Shown: positions 1 to 15,164 of the stretch, in pieces | Layout: each line of letters begins with the position of its first letter | How positions within the stretch are numbered: the stretch's first letter is position 1 | DNA from: Lagopus muta | Taxonomy: Eukaryota > Chordata > Aves > Galliformes > Phasianidae | Reading direction: 5' to 3' | Assembly (NCBI RefSeq): GCF_023343835.1 | Contig: NC_064443.1 | Coordinates: forward strand, 558,001-622,000 | DNA: 64,000 nucleotides | The notes under the pieces: generated by a model | What the model was told of the DNA's origin: nothing | Seen by the model: the letters and a program-made list of their open reading frames with translations, nothing else | Databases searched by the model: none | Made by a program: the position numbers and the translations under genes

Positions 1-1099
1 CATCATCATCATTTTCCCCCCCAGTTCTATTTTTTCCCTTTTTTACACAGGATTTGTGAGATTAGTCACAGTCTCGATGCCTTCACTGCAATAAACACTT
101 TTCTTAACAGATAGTTTGTGTGATCAAGGACAATGATCGTTGGCTATTTTTGCTCCGTTCTACAATTAATTCTGCTAGCGCCTGAGAAGCTGATGACATC
201 AGAAGAGTAATCACCATTTTATCTGAGATGCCTTTTCCTGATGCTGTCTTCAAGCCGTATATATTTAGCTTCATCACTGCTCACTCTTGTGAGCATCCGT
301 CATCCAGAATGAACTCCTCTTGGAACAACTCATGGTGAATGTTTCCCCATTCCCCTCCATCCATGCTCTCTGTCGACGCTGAATTCCACAGGGTGCAGGT
401 GGTGCTTACATCCACACATGAAGAGGCTGCAACATGAACATTATTCTGTAGTGAATCAGATGAGTCCCGATGCACAGATGAGTCTCCAAGTGCAGCTACA
501 TGGAAGGTTCTGACATGCTGCTGTGCTGCCATTAATTCATCCTGAAAGGAATAATCCCATACTTAAGTATTAGCCTGCATTGTCCTTGGTGTTTTGTTTC
601 TGCCTATTCCTCCCACCTTCCAGAGAGCTAAATGTTGTCACCTTCCTGCTGAGTTCAGGGCATCATACCCACTACTTTCCTCTGTTATTATGTAGTCCCT
701 TTTGTTTCTACTTGAGAATCATTTACAAAGGTAGAGGAATGGACATGACACAACCCCCAGCATCTTTTCTTTTATCATTTGCTATAACTTCTGTTCAAAT
801 TCATGCTCAGTTATTCTAGTGAGACTGGGTGCAGTCTTCCAAGATAGAAAAGCACTGTTCAAGATTTAAATGGTTAACAAAAAGAATCTCTAGGTCTGTT
901 GTCACCTGCCCAATTCAATGATTAAAACTAGGCAGAATTTGTCTTTCACCATTATACCACACAATTTTATGGTACTACGTTGCTTCCCAAGAACAAGGTG
1001 TAATTTTCTATCACTCAGATTTTGGTTGATAATAATTAATATCAATAACCTCAATTCATTTTTCTGACTGCTCACCTCCTTAAACAGAGTAAAAAGTCA

Positions 1100-1211
1100 C
1101 TACAGTTCATGGTGGCACTGAGGGACAAGGCTGGTGGACGTGGTGGCAATGGGTTGATGATTAGACTATGTGATCTCAGCAGTCTTTTTCAACCTTGATG
1201 GTTTTATGATC
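1100..1211 (+). repeat. CR1-type LINE 3' fragment
   Basis: The stretch GGGTTGATGATTAGACTATGTGATCTCAGCAGTCTTTTTCAACCTTGATGG follows, in order, the usual CR1 tail (here shown only as evidence that the tail reads plus strand and ends near a decayed ATTCTATGAT repeat). Old and diverged. Confidence 0.6.
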
Positions 1212-4200
1212 AGAATGTTCTGCTGAGACAAAGCCTTGTGCATCCAATTTCTTCTGCTTACACATACAGCAGATTTAAGAGAAATTATAAACTGGCTTAG
1301 ATATGCAGGAAAACGTAAATTGGAATCAGAACGCCCACCTCAAGGGTCCAGTGTAACATTGCAGAAACCTGGGCTGCTGCAGGGTCACCAGAAGTGCAGA
1401 ACAGTTGCACTGAAAGGCAGCAGCAGCACACCATCTATTTCGGGACTTTTCCCTATATCCAGGGTTTACATTGCACACACAGCCTGACCACCTCCTGGAA
1501 ACAGCAATGCTGACAGACTGATATTTTCACAGCCAGTGGGAAAACAAATATAAGGTCAAAACTGAATTCCTAGTTCAAGCCAAACTCTGCCAGATTTTCC
1601 AGGAAAAAGGCAGAAGGCATTTCTGAGTGACTTATCCAACGAGCTGGACTTTGTTGTACAAGTGTGCTTACTATCCAGCCTCCAGTGGGCTACGGTTCCC
1701 AGTAATTAATGCTTATTTGCTCCCTTTTTTATTATGAATATAAACGTTGGCTCTTTTACTTCAGAAAAGAGAAGACATGCAAACCTTACACCATAACTTA
1801 CGTATAACTAGTTTAAAAAAAAAAAAAAAAGAGAAACTTTGAAAACTGATTGGGGAACATATCAACAGTAGAGAGAGAGAAGAACAGAGCAGTAATACAT
1901 TTCTGTAGAGCACTAATACACTTCTACCTGGCCTCAGAAAAAGTTCAATTGTAAATATTTATTTTCAAAGCATTTTCACTTTTTTTCTTCAATATACGTC
2001 TTACTAAGTGAAAAAAACATACTGAGCCTCCCCAGATTTAGCAGTCTGGAAAAAGATTAACAATAAATTTAATCACAACTCACAAGTGGAGTTTCTATTT
2101 ACTGACTGCTAAATGGATCCGAGAGAAGAAAAATGGAAAAACTGCAGAGATGTCTCACGGATTATTAAAAAGTAGATGAAGGGAAAGTAATGAAATAGAA
2201 GTTTTGGGGTAGAAGGTAAAATTGACATTCACTGACATTTAGCAGTTAAAACGTAATCCTTCCAGAAAATGAACACCACAATGTAGAGGCAGCAGAGGAG
2301 GGAATCAACCCTTGCTCTGACTACGCAAGAGAAAAAAAAAAGTTAATAAGGACGGCATAAACTGAATGAGAGAACAAAACGATGAATATTTGCAGGTGAA
2401 GTTCTTCCAAGCACACAGCAGGATGACAGAAGGCCCCCAGATACTAATTTTAGCCAGGATTTTGGCTAGACATATTCCCTACAAAACAAGCAGTCAGTTA
2501 CAAACCATTGCTGATGACACGTCATACTGAAGTAGAAAAGAGACTACTGCTCCTCATTTTGCAGTGGCAACAATTAGCGACCAATCCATTGTAACACAAT
2601 GCACAGAATCTGTAAAGGATTCTATTCATTTATTCTATAAAGGAAAACACTTTATAAGTCAAACCATTTTCTAAAAGCAAAGCAAAAAATCCCTGTGTGT
2701 TTAGAAGAGTTCATAAATGCAAATAGAGAACACAAACTTCTTCATGACCTATGATGCTTAGGATAGATGGGAAAGACAACAAGAAAACATGTTCAGCAGC
2801 AGCACAGGCATTTTTTCTAGCCTTTCCTTACAGGCCTGTCGCACAGCTCACATGACTCCGCTCACACTCCAAACTCAAACCATTCTCCTTCTCTAAAATT
2901 GCTCCCCCACGAAACACACTCCTTTGCTTGTAGGAGGCAGGCAGAAACCTGCAACAGGAGCAGCCCTACACCTTTTATCTCATACTGCTGAAATCAAGAC
3001 AGTCAGAGACACCAACAACTAACTGGGAATATTTTGATCTAAACAAGAAAGAATTATTGCTGTGTTGGCCCAACGCTTATGAGAACTTTTTCCATGCTTC
3101 CCCTGAGACTTGGCTTTTGTGCAAAAATACAACACAGCAATCATTCACCCTCTCTCACACCTCCCCAACAATAATTCAGACAGTAGAGAGGTGGGAAAGA
3201 CTCAGAATTAATTGCTCTTGTATGAAGTCTTTTATCAATAACACATCACTGTTTTCTCCTCCCCCTCCTGCAGCAAGAAGTTAGTTTCTATAGCTCTCGA
3301 GTTCAGTGCCCCATTTTACAATGGTAACAGGCATGCAGCCACAGCTCAAGTCAAGGCAGCCACACTCACCTGCCAAACAGAGGTGTGCCTGCAACATGGG
3401 GCTCTGCAGTGTGACTGGAACCAGAAGTCACTCTCACCTCCCTCTGGCTTCTGGATGCCTTCAGTCACTGCATCTCAGTATCAGTAAAAACTCATTCTGG
3501 AGCTGGGAAACTAGAGGAAAATTCCACTGATACCAATCCACCAGAACTGAAACTGCTTCTAAATAAACTGCCCGTTCCCCACTCACCACTCTCACATATC
3601 AGTCTGCTTCCCTCTCCTTTGGTGCTGGAAATCCTGAGAAGTCACTTTGTTGGCTTCCGAAAAAAAGAAAGACAAGTGGAAACCCACATGGCCAATCCTG
3701 ACAGCCCTGGTAAAACACCCAATTCCAGCAGACAGGGCACCAGAACCTGAACAAAATCCACAGATTCTGCCCTTTGTAAGAAAGGCTGCATCACAAACTC
3801 TAGCACAGAGCCAGATACTCGCTATGAAAGCAACAGAAACAAACAGCAAGAATACAACCAGCTCCCAAAACAGGTTGCAGTTCTTTCCTAAATGCAGCTA
3901 CAAAGTTTAGCCTTTAAAACCCATTAATAGGAATCCAAAAATTGAATTAAAATCATATCAGCACTTGAATACATGATTTCATTTGCATATTTGAGCCAGC
4001 TTAAAGCATTAACTTTCCTTTTCTTTGAAGTTTCAGCTTCTGGTTAAATGGAATGAACTGTCAGCAGCTGCTTTTCACTGCAATTTCTATTAACACAGTA
4101 AATAAGCAGTAGAAAAGTCTGAAAAAAGTTCCAGCAGCATTAGACTGTTTGCATTTCCACAGGCCAAGCCTAAGAGAAGTGTTCTCCAGCCCTCACAGGA

Positions 4201-4448
4201 GGAAAAAAAAAGATTGGAATATGAATAGGCACTGTGAAAAACCTCTTGCACTTTACATTTACACCCTAGTTTAGACAAGAACAACTTGTCCAGGAAGACA
4301 CACCTTACATGAAACTCTTATGCAAGTGAAAGGCTCTGCTAAGGGCTAAGAGCAAGGCTCCACCTCCCTGTGCTTGGTCTGGAGGATTCCATACACCTAC
4401 TGCAGCAACACATGGCAAGCAGTGAAATGCCTTCTGGACAAGGAAGCT

Positions 4449-4850
4449 GCATAGAATCACAGCACAGTTAGGTTGGAAGGGACCTCCCAGCCCCATCTCA
4501 GACATGGTCTGCCTCCCCCCAACTGAGGCTGCCCAGGGCCCCTGCATGGCCTGGGCACCTCCAGGGATGGCACCCACAGCTCCAGGCAGCACTGCCAGCA
4601 CCTCAATGCTCTATGAGCAAAGAATTTCTACCTAATATCTCCCCTCTTTTAGTATAAACCACTTCCCCTTGTCTTAGTGGAAAAAGGCCACTCTCTCAAC
4701 TCTTTATAAGCTCCCTTCAAGTACTGAAAGGCTGCAGTGAGGTCTTCCTGGAACTTTCTCTTCTCCACGCTGAACACCCCCAGCTCCCTCAGCCTGTCCA
4801 TGCAGGAGAGGTGCTCCAGCCCACTGAGCATCCTCACAACACAATTTTTC
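4449..4850 (-). repeat. CR1 LINE 3' fragment
   Basis: On the plus strand it opens with the inverted CR1 tail (ATAGAATCACAG, then GGTTGGAAGGGACCTC) and continues into complement of the 3' part of the reverse-transcriptase frame, with the remnant LEHLSCMDRLRELGVFSVEKRKFQEDL at about 4750-4840. CR1 copies are usually cut at the 5' end like this one. One STAT-type palindrome (4745) falls inside it. Confidence 0.85.
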
Positions 4851-5635
4851 AGGTGCAGTAGGAATGACTGCATCTAAGGGGTGGGTGCCTCAGAAAACCC
4901 CAAACTGGAGCAGGCCTTCTTTTGGCTTCCCATGGCTGGGCAAAGCAGAAGGGCGAGCAGAAGGGCAGGAAGCTCTCAGGCACAGAGTGGCCATCAGTCC
5001 CTTGGACTGGAAGTGGGGAGCAGAGCTGACCACAAAGCCTCCGCTCCGTGCGGCCACAAAGGGGATGTTGTGCTGCGGCATGGCAGCAGCAGGGCCCTCT
5101 GCCTGCAGCAGGGACATCCCTGGTGGCAGCAGCCCTGTTACTGTGGCAACCAGGCTGCTCGTCACAAAGCCACATTGAGGAGAAGCCACTTAGGGGGACA
5201 GAATCAGGCCCTGAGAGAAATCCGTCCTTAACAACAAGACGCTTGATTTTTCACCAAGCACCCCAAGGAGGGATGGTATTTCTCACCACTGGAACGAGCA
5301 GCAAGGAGGATGCTGGCAGTGCCGAGCACCAGGCCTCAGAACACTGTGCATGGGCTGGATGGAAAGGCTCCATTCCCAAAACACCGGGCTGGTTTGGTCC
5401 CAAGGCCTCAGGGAGACTGAGCTGCTCTCCTCTGAAAACAAAACCAAGCCCAATTCAGTTCCCAGCAGAGTAGAAACCAGCCGCAGTTACAAATCCCTGC
5501 ACCCTGCTGACTCACGCCTTGGCAAACTGCTCTCCCTGGCCAAAATTTCACCACACAGCAAGCTCCATGCACAAACAGCACGAGTCACCCCTGCCCTGAC
5601 ACTTCCAGTTCACCTATTTGAGAAAAGCTGTTCAA

Positions 5636-5720
5636 AAAAAAAACAAAAAACCAAAACAACACAACAACAACAAGAAGAAAAAAAAAAAAAACCCAACCCC
5701 CCCCAAAAAAGGACAAACAA
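5636..5720. repeat. A/C-rich low-complexity block
   Basis: Runs of A, CAA units, a GAAG run and nine C in a row follow each other. Frames across it give lysine- and proline-rich strings that are not coding. Confidence 0.85.
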
Positions 5721-7082
5721 AAGGGTTTTTCAGAGCTCTCCCTTAGCACAGCCCACAGATCTGCCCTCAGCCCTGAGGGTGTCAAACATAGCAGCAGCCT
5801 CGAGAGAAAACCACCCTGGGAAAAGGCCCGTGGAGAAGAGCCAGAGCTGGAACAGCAAGATTTAAGGCCTGTGAACGGTGCGACTTGAATGAGATTGGCT
5901 CCTCAGCCTGAGCGTCTGAAATCACTCAGCAAAGACGGCACGCTCGGGATAGCTTGTTTCATTGCTTTTTTTAAGCAATTTGGCAAACCAGTGCTTCTGG
6001 GAAGAAATTTAATTTTACATGATTTTATTATTTGCTTTTCCTCTTAAAACAGGTCAGGAAAGCTTCAGACCAAAACGTCACACACTGCAAGGACTCAGGA
6101 GCAAGGAGGCCACGCATGATTTATATGCAGAGCAAGACTCTCCCCCGTCACCCACAAGGCATTAAAAAGCTGGAGCATTGCAGCTTAATCTCATTTAGGG
6201 AGCTTTGAATCATCTTAAATACTTAGGAACTTTGTGCAAAATGCCACAATCCACACAATTTCTTACGCCCCAATCCAGACAGCCCAGGCCGCCAGCTCTC
6301 ACTGGCAGCAATGGGGAGTTCTCACGGTTTCTGAGTGAGTAACCACGTTGTTCCTTCCATGCTGCCATCCCCTTCCCATGCATGAGACCTTCTTGCAGTA
6401 CATGATCCACAGAGCACATGGCTCAGACAATCCTGCTGCAGTGAATCTATTGGAATGTCACCCACAATCTTAAAATCCAGTGTTGTAAAAAGATACTTAA
6501 CGTGGAAAACTCCTTAATGAGGAAACGCGTGTATCATACAAGAAACAGGAACTTTTCCAGTGTCCAGCAAATAGTACTGCAAAGGCATTTGGGGATGCAA
6601 CATTTTATGTATGACTGTGAAATTAAATAATCCTTTTTTCCTTTCTAAATCACCACGTACAGTGAAGAAGTGAGCACAGAACAGCCTTCACATCCAAAAG
6701 ATTCCTTGAACAAGTGTCTCAGTTTCACACTGGCTCTTGTTCCCAATGACAAGACATCTTTCTTCCCCATGCTGCCTGTGAGTTTAACACAGGATGAAGA
6801 TATTCTTTTTTTCTGCTGAGACTTAGCTGACAGCAGGCTATCACAAGTAGCTCACTGTCAGACACGGCTGCTCTGACACGGGGTGTAGCACCTATGGAGA
6901 AAAACATACCAAGGGAAAAGAGGTGTGTGAGCCATGACATTCAGGAGAGGTCTTAGTCCTTTCCAAATTGTAGAAGATACTGATGGTATTACCATAAGTC
7001 AATGAGGCTGAAACACACCTGACTAGTAGATGAACTTCACAATTCTTCCTAATAGTTCCCTTGCAATAAAGTTAATTTACAA

Positions 7083-7640
7083 AATCACAGAATCACAGAA
7101 TTGTAGGGGTTGGAAGGGACCTCCAGAGATCATCGAGTCCAGCCCCCCTGCCAAAGCAGGTTCCCTACAGTAGGTTGCACAGGTCGGCATCCAGGCAGGT
7201 CTTGAACATCTCCAGAGAAGGAGACTCCACCACCTCCCTGGGCAGCCTGTTCCAGTGCTCCGTCACCTCACTGTAAAGAAGTTCTTGCATACATTGGTGC
7301 GGAACATCCCATGCTGCAGTTTCCAGCCGTTTCCCCTTGTCCTGTCTCTACTCACCACTGAAAAGAGTCCGGCTTCACCATTCTGCCCCCCACACCTCAG
7401 ATATTTATAGACCTGGATCAGGTCCCCTCTCAGTCTCCTTTTCTCCAGGCTGAACAGACCCAGTTCACTCAGCCTTTCCTCATAGGGGAGATGCTCCAGG
7501 CCCTTCACCATCTTTGTGGCCCTCCGCTGGACTCTTTCCAAGAGATCCCCGTCTTTTTTGTACTGGGGAGCCCAGAAGTGGACACAGTGCTCCAGATGAG
7601 GCCTCACCAGGGCAGAGTAAAGGGGGAGGATGACCTACAG
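7083..7640 (-). repeat. CR1 LINE 3' fragment with reverse-transcriptase C-terminal remnant
   Basis: The inverted tail ATCACAGAATTGTAGGGGTTGG starts at about 7090. A minus-strand frame (7263-7607) still reads the CR1 ORF2 C-terminal segment: [19 protein letters not shown], then [20 protein letters not shown] and [20 protein letters not shown]. The copy is 5'-truncated and relatively little decayed, so it is younger than the other CR1 pieces here. Confidence 0.93.
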
Positions 7641-8136
7641 TTACACAAAATCCAGTTACCTGTAACGAGACCCCTAGCTGGCATGAATCAGCAAGGTTTT
7701 CTTTTAGTTAAGTGGAACAGGAGGATTTAGACTCTGAAGGGAAGAGACAGAAACAAAGAGGGGTACCAAGCCCAGCGATGAGTGCTGCCTGATCACCACA
7801 TGCACACACTCTGCCTTTCAGCACTTTCTTCCCAGCAGAAATAAGGCACATACCTACGACGACTCAGATCTTCGGGGTGAAGGCAGGGAATGCACCTGCA
7901 CCTGCCAGGACTTTGCTGCTACACAAGTTGGGGTGCAACTTGTGCCAGCTTGCTAGTTGATGGGAAGACAGCACTGCCTGTGCAAAGCAGTGCCAATGTC
8001 ATTTGTTTCATGGGATGGTTTAATGGTTTTATAGCATTTACCCTTCAGCTTGAACTCCGTAGGCTTAATGAACTGCTATTGAACCTGGGAGGAATTTACT
8101 ACACAAGGCTTTAATTGTTTCAGACAGAACACATAC

Positions 8137-8143
<7 letters not shown>

Positions 8144-8183
<40 letters not shown>
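8144..8183. repeat. Poly(A) tract of 40
   Basis: An uninterrupted run of 40 A in the MAPKAPK3 intron. No retroposed gene body was recognised upstream of it. Confidence 0.95.
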
Positions 8184-8188
<5 letters not shown>

Positions 8189-11100
8189 CATTTGCTGTTT
8201 TTCAAATAAAGAAGAAGAGCAGTCAAGAATGGAAGATTATCCTAGTAAATTGATGATGACTACCTTTTCTAAAATCTCGAGTCCAGTTGGCCCTCTGGAA
8301 AAACGCAGAAAGACTCAGGCCTGAAAGGCTCAAGCCTTGGATGACTCACTGGTTTAAAAACAATTCTTGCAGCAGCACTGACCCACTTTGTAATCAACTG
8401 AATGTTATTTTAGGTATTTTATGCATATTTACGTAATGCCTATCAAGATTGCCACCAAAGGATAAGATTTGAGGCCCAGTCTTATGCTATCCATGTTTTC
8501 GGTACTCCTCCATACACTGGGGACTGCCATTCAACAGGAACTTTTCTGAACTCATATTCTACACCATATCTGTCTTTGATCTACCAACACATAGCTCCTG
8601 GAGTTTATTAGTCATACTCAGCTGTGTTACTGACGCTGAATTTACTGTAACATGAGATAAACCAGTATAAATAGGCTGCAGGAAACATGGTAGGTAAGAG
8701 GGAACTACAGAAAATGTCACTTAGCATGCTAGTTTCTTCCTGAAATACACCATCACTCCTGCAAAGCAAGAGCTCCTGCACCCCACACAAAGCCTAACCA
8801 ACAGTTGCACTTGGCTCTCCTGAATTCCCATCACAGCTGTAGCTTAGTACAGCATTCCTTGTTCTAAGAAGAAGGATGTGGCATAATTTTCTCCTCTAAA
8901 AATGCAATCCATAGCATCCAAGATGCTTGTTAACATTTCCCATTCTAAAAATCAATCAGCCTAAAATAATTTCCACTTTCCCCATGTGCACTGCTTTCTC
9001 AATCTCTGCATTCTCTTCCTTGATCATCTTTGAGGCAATGAGTGGGGTGTTTTAGAAGTACCAGTTATTACAGTAACTTGCAAAACAAATACTTTGACTG
9101 TGAAGTCTCCTGTTAGTGAGCAACCCTGAGCTGACTTCAGGGGATGCAAGCTGAAAACAGATAATCCAGCAATTAACTTACGTGATGCAGAGCTACTTAA
9201 CTTAATCAGGAGCAGGAAAATTGAGTAAGAGGCAGAAACACAGCCCAAGACTAAATGAAATTAAGGTGATGCAGAACAGCTATAACCTTTCATAGCAATT
9301 CCACTCTGGAAAGCAGACACACACCCCTCTGTACAGCCCTGTGCATGATAACGATCTCGTGCTAAATTTCTGTTACCAATTCTTGCCTGACTACAACATT
9401 ATGCTGATACTCACGCGGATTGTAGTAGAGACTCCTACTCTATTATCATCATTTATATCATTCACTAAGAGTTCCTTGAAGCTTAAAGACAAAGAGCCTG
9501 TTCATTTTTGCGTTCTCTTTTTGTTTTGTTTAAAGAGTGGGCTTCCCCTATTTGCCTTCAAATCAGCCAATCACACATGCTGTAGCTGGCACTCACCAGC
9601 ACAGGCATTTTCCACGAGGCAGGTCACTGCTTCACTCGCTGCTGTTTGTCCTAGAGGATAAGAGCCATGAGCCAGCAGGTCTGCTCCTACATGCTGTGCC
9701 TTAGTCTGAAAGCCTCAGATGACTGCAAGGCCCTCACAGCGCCTGGTTCGCACGCTGTATTAGGGAACAGGCCCTTCTGCAACTGTTACTGTTATTCGTG
9801 AGAGTTCTCCTGAAACAATGTACTTTGTTTTCCTGAAGCCCCAAAGACCTTTGTTTTGCTGCTGTGTCCAGGCAGTCCTTCCTTTTCTTCCTCTGGAAGG
9901 CAGCAACATGTGTTTACTGAAGCTGAATAGCATGCCAACAACATACAGTGTTTCACATCCTGAACCATCCACCAAACCCTGCAAAGGGCAGATGCAGAAT
10001 GTGCCAATGCTCCAGCAGCAGAACAGTCTCCAGCTCTCCCTTCTTGATCCCGACTCTGTCAGAGCCCTCTCTACCACCTTTCTTTAAAATAAGGTAGGTC
10101 AGATGCGTTGAAATGTTACTTTGACACTGCCTGGCGTGACTTTGTACAAATAAAGATAAAGAAGTGAGGGAACAGAATGAAGCACTGGATGTTCTTCATG
10201 GGAAGACAAGTGACAGGAGCTGCAGTGATGCAGGCAGGCAGCCCACCACTGGGGTCTCGGCCAGAGGGAGGAACAGCACAGAACACTCAGGCTGGGGACA
10301 GCAGTAAAGCAGCAGAGGTTACACTGTGTAACCCCACAAGATAAAGTGAACGGAAAGGAGAAGGCTGGCAAAGGAAAGCTAGAAATAAAGGTGACTACAT
10401 TTCATTTGGCTGCCATTTCTGGATTGGCGATGGAAAGAGACTTGATGTTTTCTAATTGCAAGGAAGAGACAAAAATGCAGCTGCCCTCTGGAAGGCCATT
10501 CCTGGTCCTGCAGACCCGCTTTGTTTATGCTCCTGCCCTTCCGAAGCACAGCGCGCTCTGTTTGGAAACAGCACTGCTCAGCCAAAACGTCCCCATGCCT
10601 GTGACAGTAACCAGCTTAGGTTTTCTCCAGCAGGATAGCAATGTGTGTGGCATTTCAGTCTAACAGAACAAAGCTGACAACACATTTTAAAAACGCGTAG
10701 CAAATCTCAATGCCGAGCAGAGGAAGCTAAGCCATGGAATACTGCAGGAACACAACCACAGCCCTGCAGGATCTCTGAGAGGCTGTCCTGAATTTTTCTG
10801 CATTAAAGTGATTACCGACATTCTAACTAGCTCTGATTATGGGCACAGATGAAAGCTGACAACAGGGAGCTCCCATTACAGCGTGTAGAGCTGGACTGAC
10901 ACATGGCTCTGGGAAGGAACATTTTTGCCTGTTTGAGCCCTTTCCTATCAAGTACCTCAGTTAAAATTCCTTCCATTGAGTAATTTCTATCCAGATCCCG
11001 GCTGCGCTGGCTTTGTTCCCATGTAAAAGAAAACCTGCAGGCAGAAAGCAGTGCCATCTGCCAAGTCAGAAGCTTCTTTAATGGACAAGCGTGGTGTGAA

Positions 11101-13644
11101 GGGGAACAGACTATCATGCTCCATCTCCAGCAGCAGGAGCTGCTGAACTATTTATCCGCAAACACAGATACCAATGGAGGCTGCACAAACAGCCTCCAGG
11201 GAATGTATGAAGAAAATCACCCAGTATGTTTTTTTCCCCCTCCTGCTCAACTTGCAGTCCAGTCTGTCCATTCTCTCCACCCAAGAGATCAGGCTGCAGC
11301 AACCTTCACTTCCCATTCCTGCAGCTGGATGTCAGCACACCCATTGGCACAAGCAGTGGCAAGGCCGGAGCACCATGGCCCTGCCATCCCTACACACAAA
11401 CACACACAAAAGTTGCCTCCGAAAAGCCATTTTTCCAAGTTTTCTTTTTTAATTTAGTAAGTGTTCTGACCAGATGATTTGCTGTGAAGTCCTACCTGGT
11501 GCTGGGGAACGCTACGGCCCTGTCAAGATTTCACAAAAAACAATGGGCAAACTTCTCTGAAAGCTTTCATCCAGGTCTACAAAAAAGATTTTATGTCCTT
11601 TCCAATTAACCAAGTGATTTCCAATTATCCAAGGAAAGTTTTATCCTTCCTTGTTGGGTAATCTTCTCATTAGACCATCTTTGGAGAGAATAGCAGGTTC
11701 TCTATGGACTGCGGGCAATATTACTTAATGGCATATTTAACTATTTTTTCCAGCACTTAAGCTCACAACAGTGAGAAATACATACATGTACACGGTGAAA
11801 TATTATCTGCCATTTAAATTCCCAGAGAACTCCTAAGGATCTTAATATTTCTGCCCATTTTGGAAGGAAAGCACACACATGGCACAGCTGGGAGCACGAT
11901 GCTCACGTAACCATTTCAGCGCAGTATTGAACATCACTGACAAAGCTCCTGCTTGGCAATGGAAGTGTGTGCTGTGGCTTTCCATATCTTTTAAAAGTTA
12001 TGAAAACAAAACAACAACAATGGCCAACTCAGTCTGTGCTAAATGGAAGCCAGCATCAGAAGACTTGGTACAGATTCCTCCTCTCTGCCCAGCACTGCAG
12101 CTTTGCTCCTCCTCTCCCCCTCCCCAGCTCTGAGCACCAAACTAAAGCACTGTACTGAATGGGAACGTATTTCCTCTGATTCCAGAGCTGTGGAATTGGC
12201 TGCGGAACACCCCTATTTCCATTGGATTGTGCTCCCAAATGGAAATTTCTATCTTAAAATACTTCCATAAAACCTCTGAATGGCGTAGACCAAATAGAAA
12301 ATCTACTGAACTCTTCCAAAAGAGTGAAACAGCTTCTGTATTAACAGAAGGCATGATATCCCTCATCATAGCACCCTGAGCATGGAAATCACGTTGAAAG
12401 CACCCCAATTTAACTCACTTGGTGCAGAATATTTAGGCAGGAGGAACCAAATGAGGAATCGCACCTCAGAGCCACAAACCCCAGGCAGGTGCAAAGCCCC
12501 AGCACTGCCCACTCTGTTTGCCAGAACTTCTAGTTTCCTCCATGATAAACTCCTGTGAGTCAGCTATGTGCAGAGAACACAGAAACAGCGATAAAGATAA
12601 ATGAGAGCAATGGAAACACGGCCATTAATCAGCACGTTGTGACGAGTTTTTCTAGTTCATCTGTTCAAATTATTATTATTTTTTAATAGTCAAAGCCATC
12701 AGGTACTTCCAACCTCTGCCACAAGGACTGTGCCGCACAGCAGCTCTCAAGTGACTGAAGGCCACGCACAGCCCTTGGCTTCCAGCTGCCATCCTGCTGC
12801 TACCAAATGCAGATCGAGGCTTAAGAAATAGAAATGCACCCCAAAAACACCTTCACTAATCAGGTAAGCTCCAGCAAGAACTCAGCAACACTCCCACATC
12901 GTTCTCACAGCATTTGCTTCAGCTGTTTTCAGTCCCGTTGTACAGCACCAACCTGGTTTGCATTTGGGCCAGTTATTTTTTGTTGGGTTTTTAACCACAT
13001 GCTCTAAAATCAGCAAGAAAACCTCGAGGTTACAGGCTAAAAGGCAAGTGAGTTTAATGTTCCCGAGTTAACGGTCTGTGTTCTTAACTCGTGTTTATCA
13101 CTACAAATCCTCATTTCCAGTTCACAGCTACTCGCCAGTGCTGGCATTACCTGTGCGCGCCCAGGCGGTGCCCTTCAGCAAACAGATTGCAAAGATAAAG
13201 AGAACAGAGGAAAGGGGAAGCACCCCTTCCAACAAGAGGGATCCTTCCAAAGTCATGCACCTGCAACAGCAAGCAGGGCCCTGCAAAAGGTCTTCAGAGG
13301 GAAGACAGCCTAAAGAGCAATGAGTAACTAAACCCTTCCCAGTTTGGGCCTATTGAATTACAGAGACCCAAAGCAGCTTCCTTCCCCAGTGTTGCGTAAC
13401 ACATCCATTCAGAATCCAGCACACTCCCTCACAGCACGCACCCAGATGTTCTCTTCCCTGCTTTATCTCTTAAATACAAACGAGGCTTTTGCCACTGGTA
13501 ACGTTCTCCTCAGCACTCACGTGAAATATTCTGGGACAGACTCACGGGCGGGCTGCTATCCCATAAGCATTGCGAGCATCTCCAGGCTGGGATCCCTCAC
13601 CACGGGAGACGTCAACGGCAAAACAGGAGTGTAACAGGGCATTA

Positions 13645-14115
<471 letters not shown>

Positions 14116-15164
14116 TCAGCCCCCGCCCCGCAGCTCCCAGCCCGCACCCAGAACTTTCTGCCCGGCCGCAGCACGCGCCCGTGCCGAAGCTTGGACCAAA
14201 GTCCTCGGCGGAGCCCCACGCTCAGCGCAGACGGCCCCGCACCGATAACCCCCGGCGGCCTCCCCGCATCCAGCGCCGTGACAGCAGCCCCCACCTGCGG
14301 CCCTCGGCGGGGCGAGGTTGGGGGAAAGGAGACGCGAGGGGCGCCGCGCCACAGACCGGCTCTCGTCCCGCCCCGCGGGGTGACACGGCCCGGGGCCCGC
14401 CGGAGGACGTTACCTGCCCGCGGCGGCGCGGCCCCGGCCGACGCTTCCCGGCGCGGCGTCCCGGAGGGCGGGCGCTGCCTGGGTCCGCCCCGGGCAGGTG
14501 CGCACCGCCCCCCGCGCCGAGGGGAGGCCCCGGCCCGAAGGGAGCACCGCGGGCGTGCGTCGGCTCGGCCCTGGGGGAACCGAGAGTCGGGCTAGGGGCT
14601 GTGCTTTGTGGAGGCGGCCTGAGGCACTCGCGTGCGGCGGCGGTGCCCGGGGATGCCCCGGAGCGCTCCGCGGCTCGCGGGGGGCAGCGGCAGCTGATGA
14701 AGTACGAAGAAGGTGGGAAAAATACAAACAAACAAAAACAAACCAAAAATGAGGGGGAAGGGGGACGGAAGTAAGAGAAAGAAGCGGCGGGAGGCGCGGC
14801 TGCCGTGACGGCCGCGGGTGGTGCCGCAGCGCGCCCGTGCGGCGGTGCCCGGAGGAGCGGCCGCGGCAGCGCACGGCGCAGGGCTCGTCGCGCTCCGGGG
14901 CACTGACGAGGCCGGGCACGGCCGGCAGCGCCGCGTCCTCCGTGCGCGGATGAGCCGTACGGGGTCGGCAGATAAGGGCCCCTGATGACTTCACCCACCT
15001 GAAACTCTGACAAAGCCTTTTCAGCCCCGGCCCAGGGGCCTCGCTGCAAGAATGGCCACAGCTGAGGCAGAGCGAGCAAATACATTCCCTTCTTTCTTGT
15101 GGTCATTTTATAGCTGGGGTAGGTTGTCTGGGCATAAGATGTACCGCTGTGCTAGGGAGAAGCA

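Noticed and set aside
281-532. Minus-strand frame of 83 codons with a rather balanced composition
   Set aside because: No match to the MAPKAPK3 kinase exons or to any family I recognise, and no convincing splice sites were checked; left as intron.
4864-5865. Several overlapping frames suggesting a gene in the MAPKAPK3 intron
   Set aside because: Frames overlap on both strands without a conserved motif, and one runs through the A/C-rich low-complexity block.
14222-15106. 294-codon minus-strand open frame in the MAPKAPK3 island
   Set aside because: Low-complexity GC-driven translation with overlapping open frames on the other strand. It is not a family I know and does not join the kinase exon.
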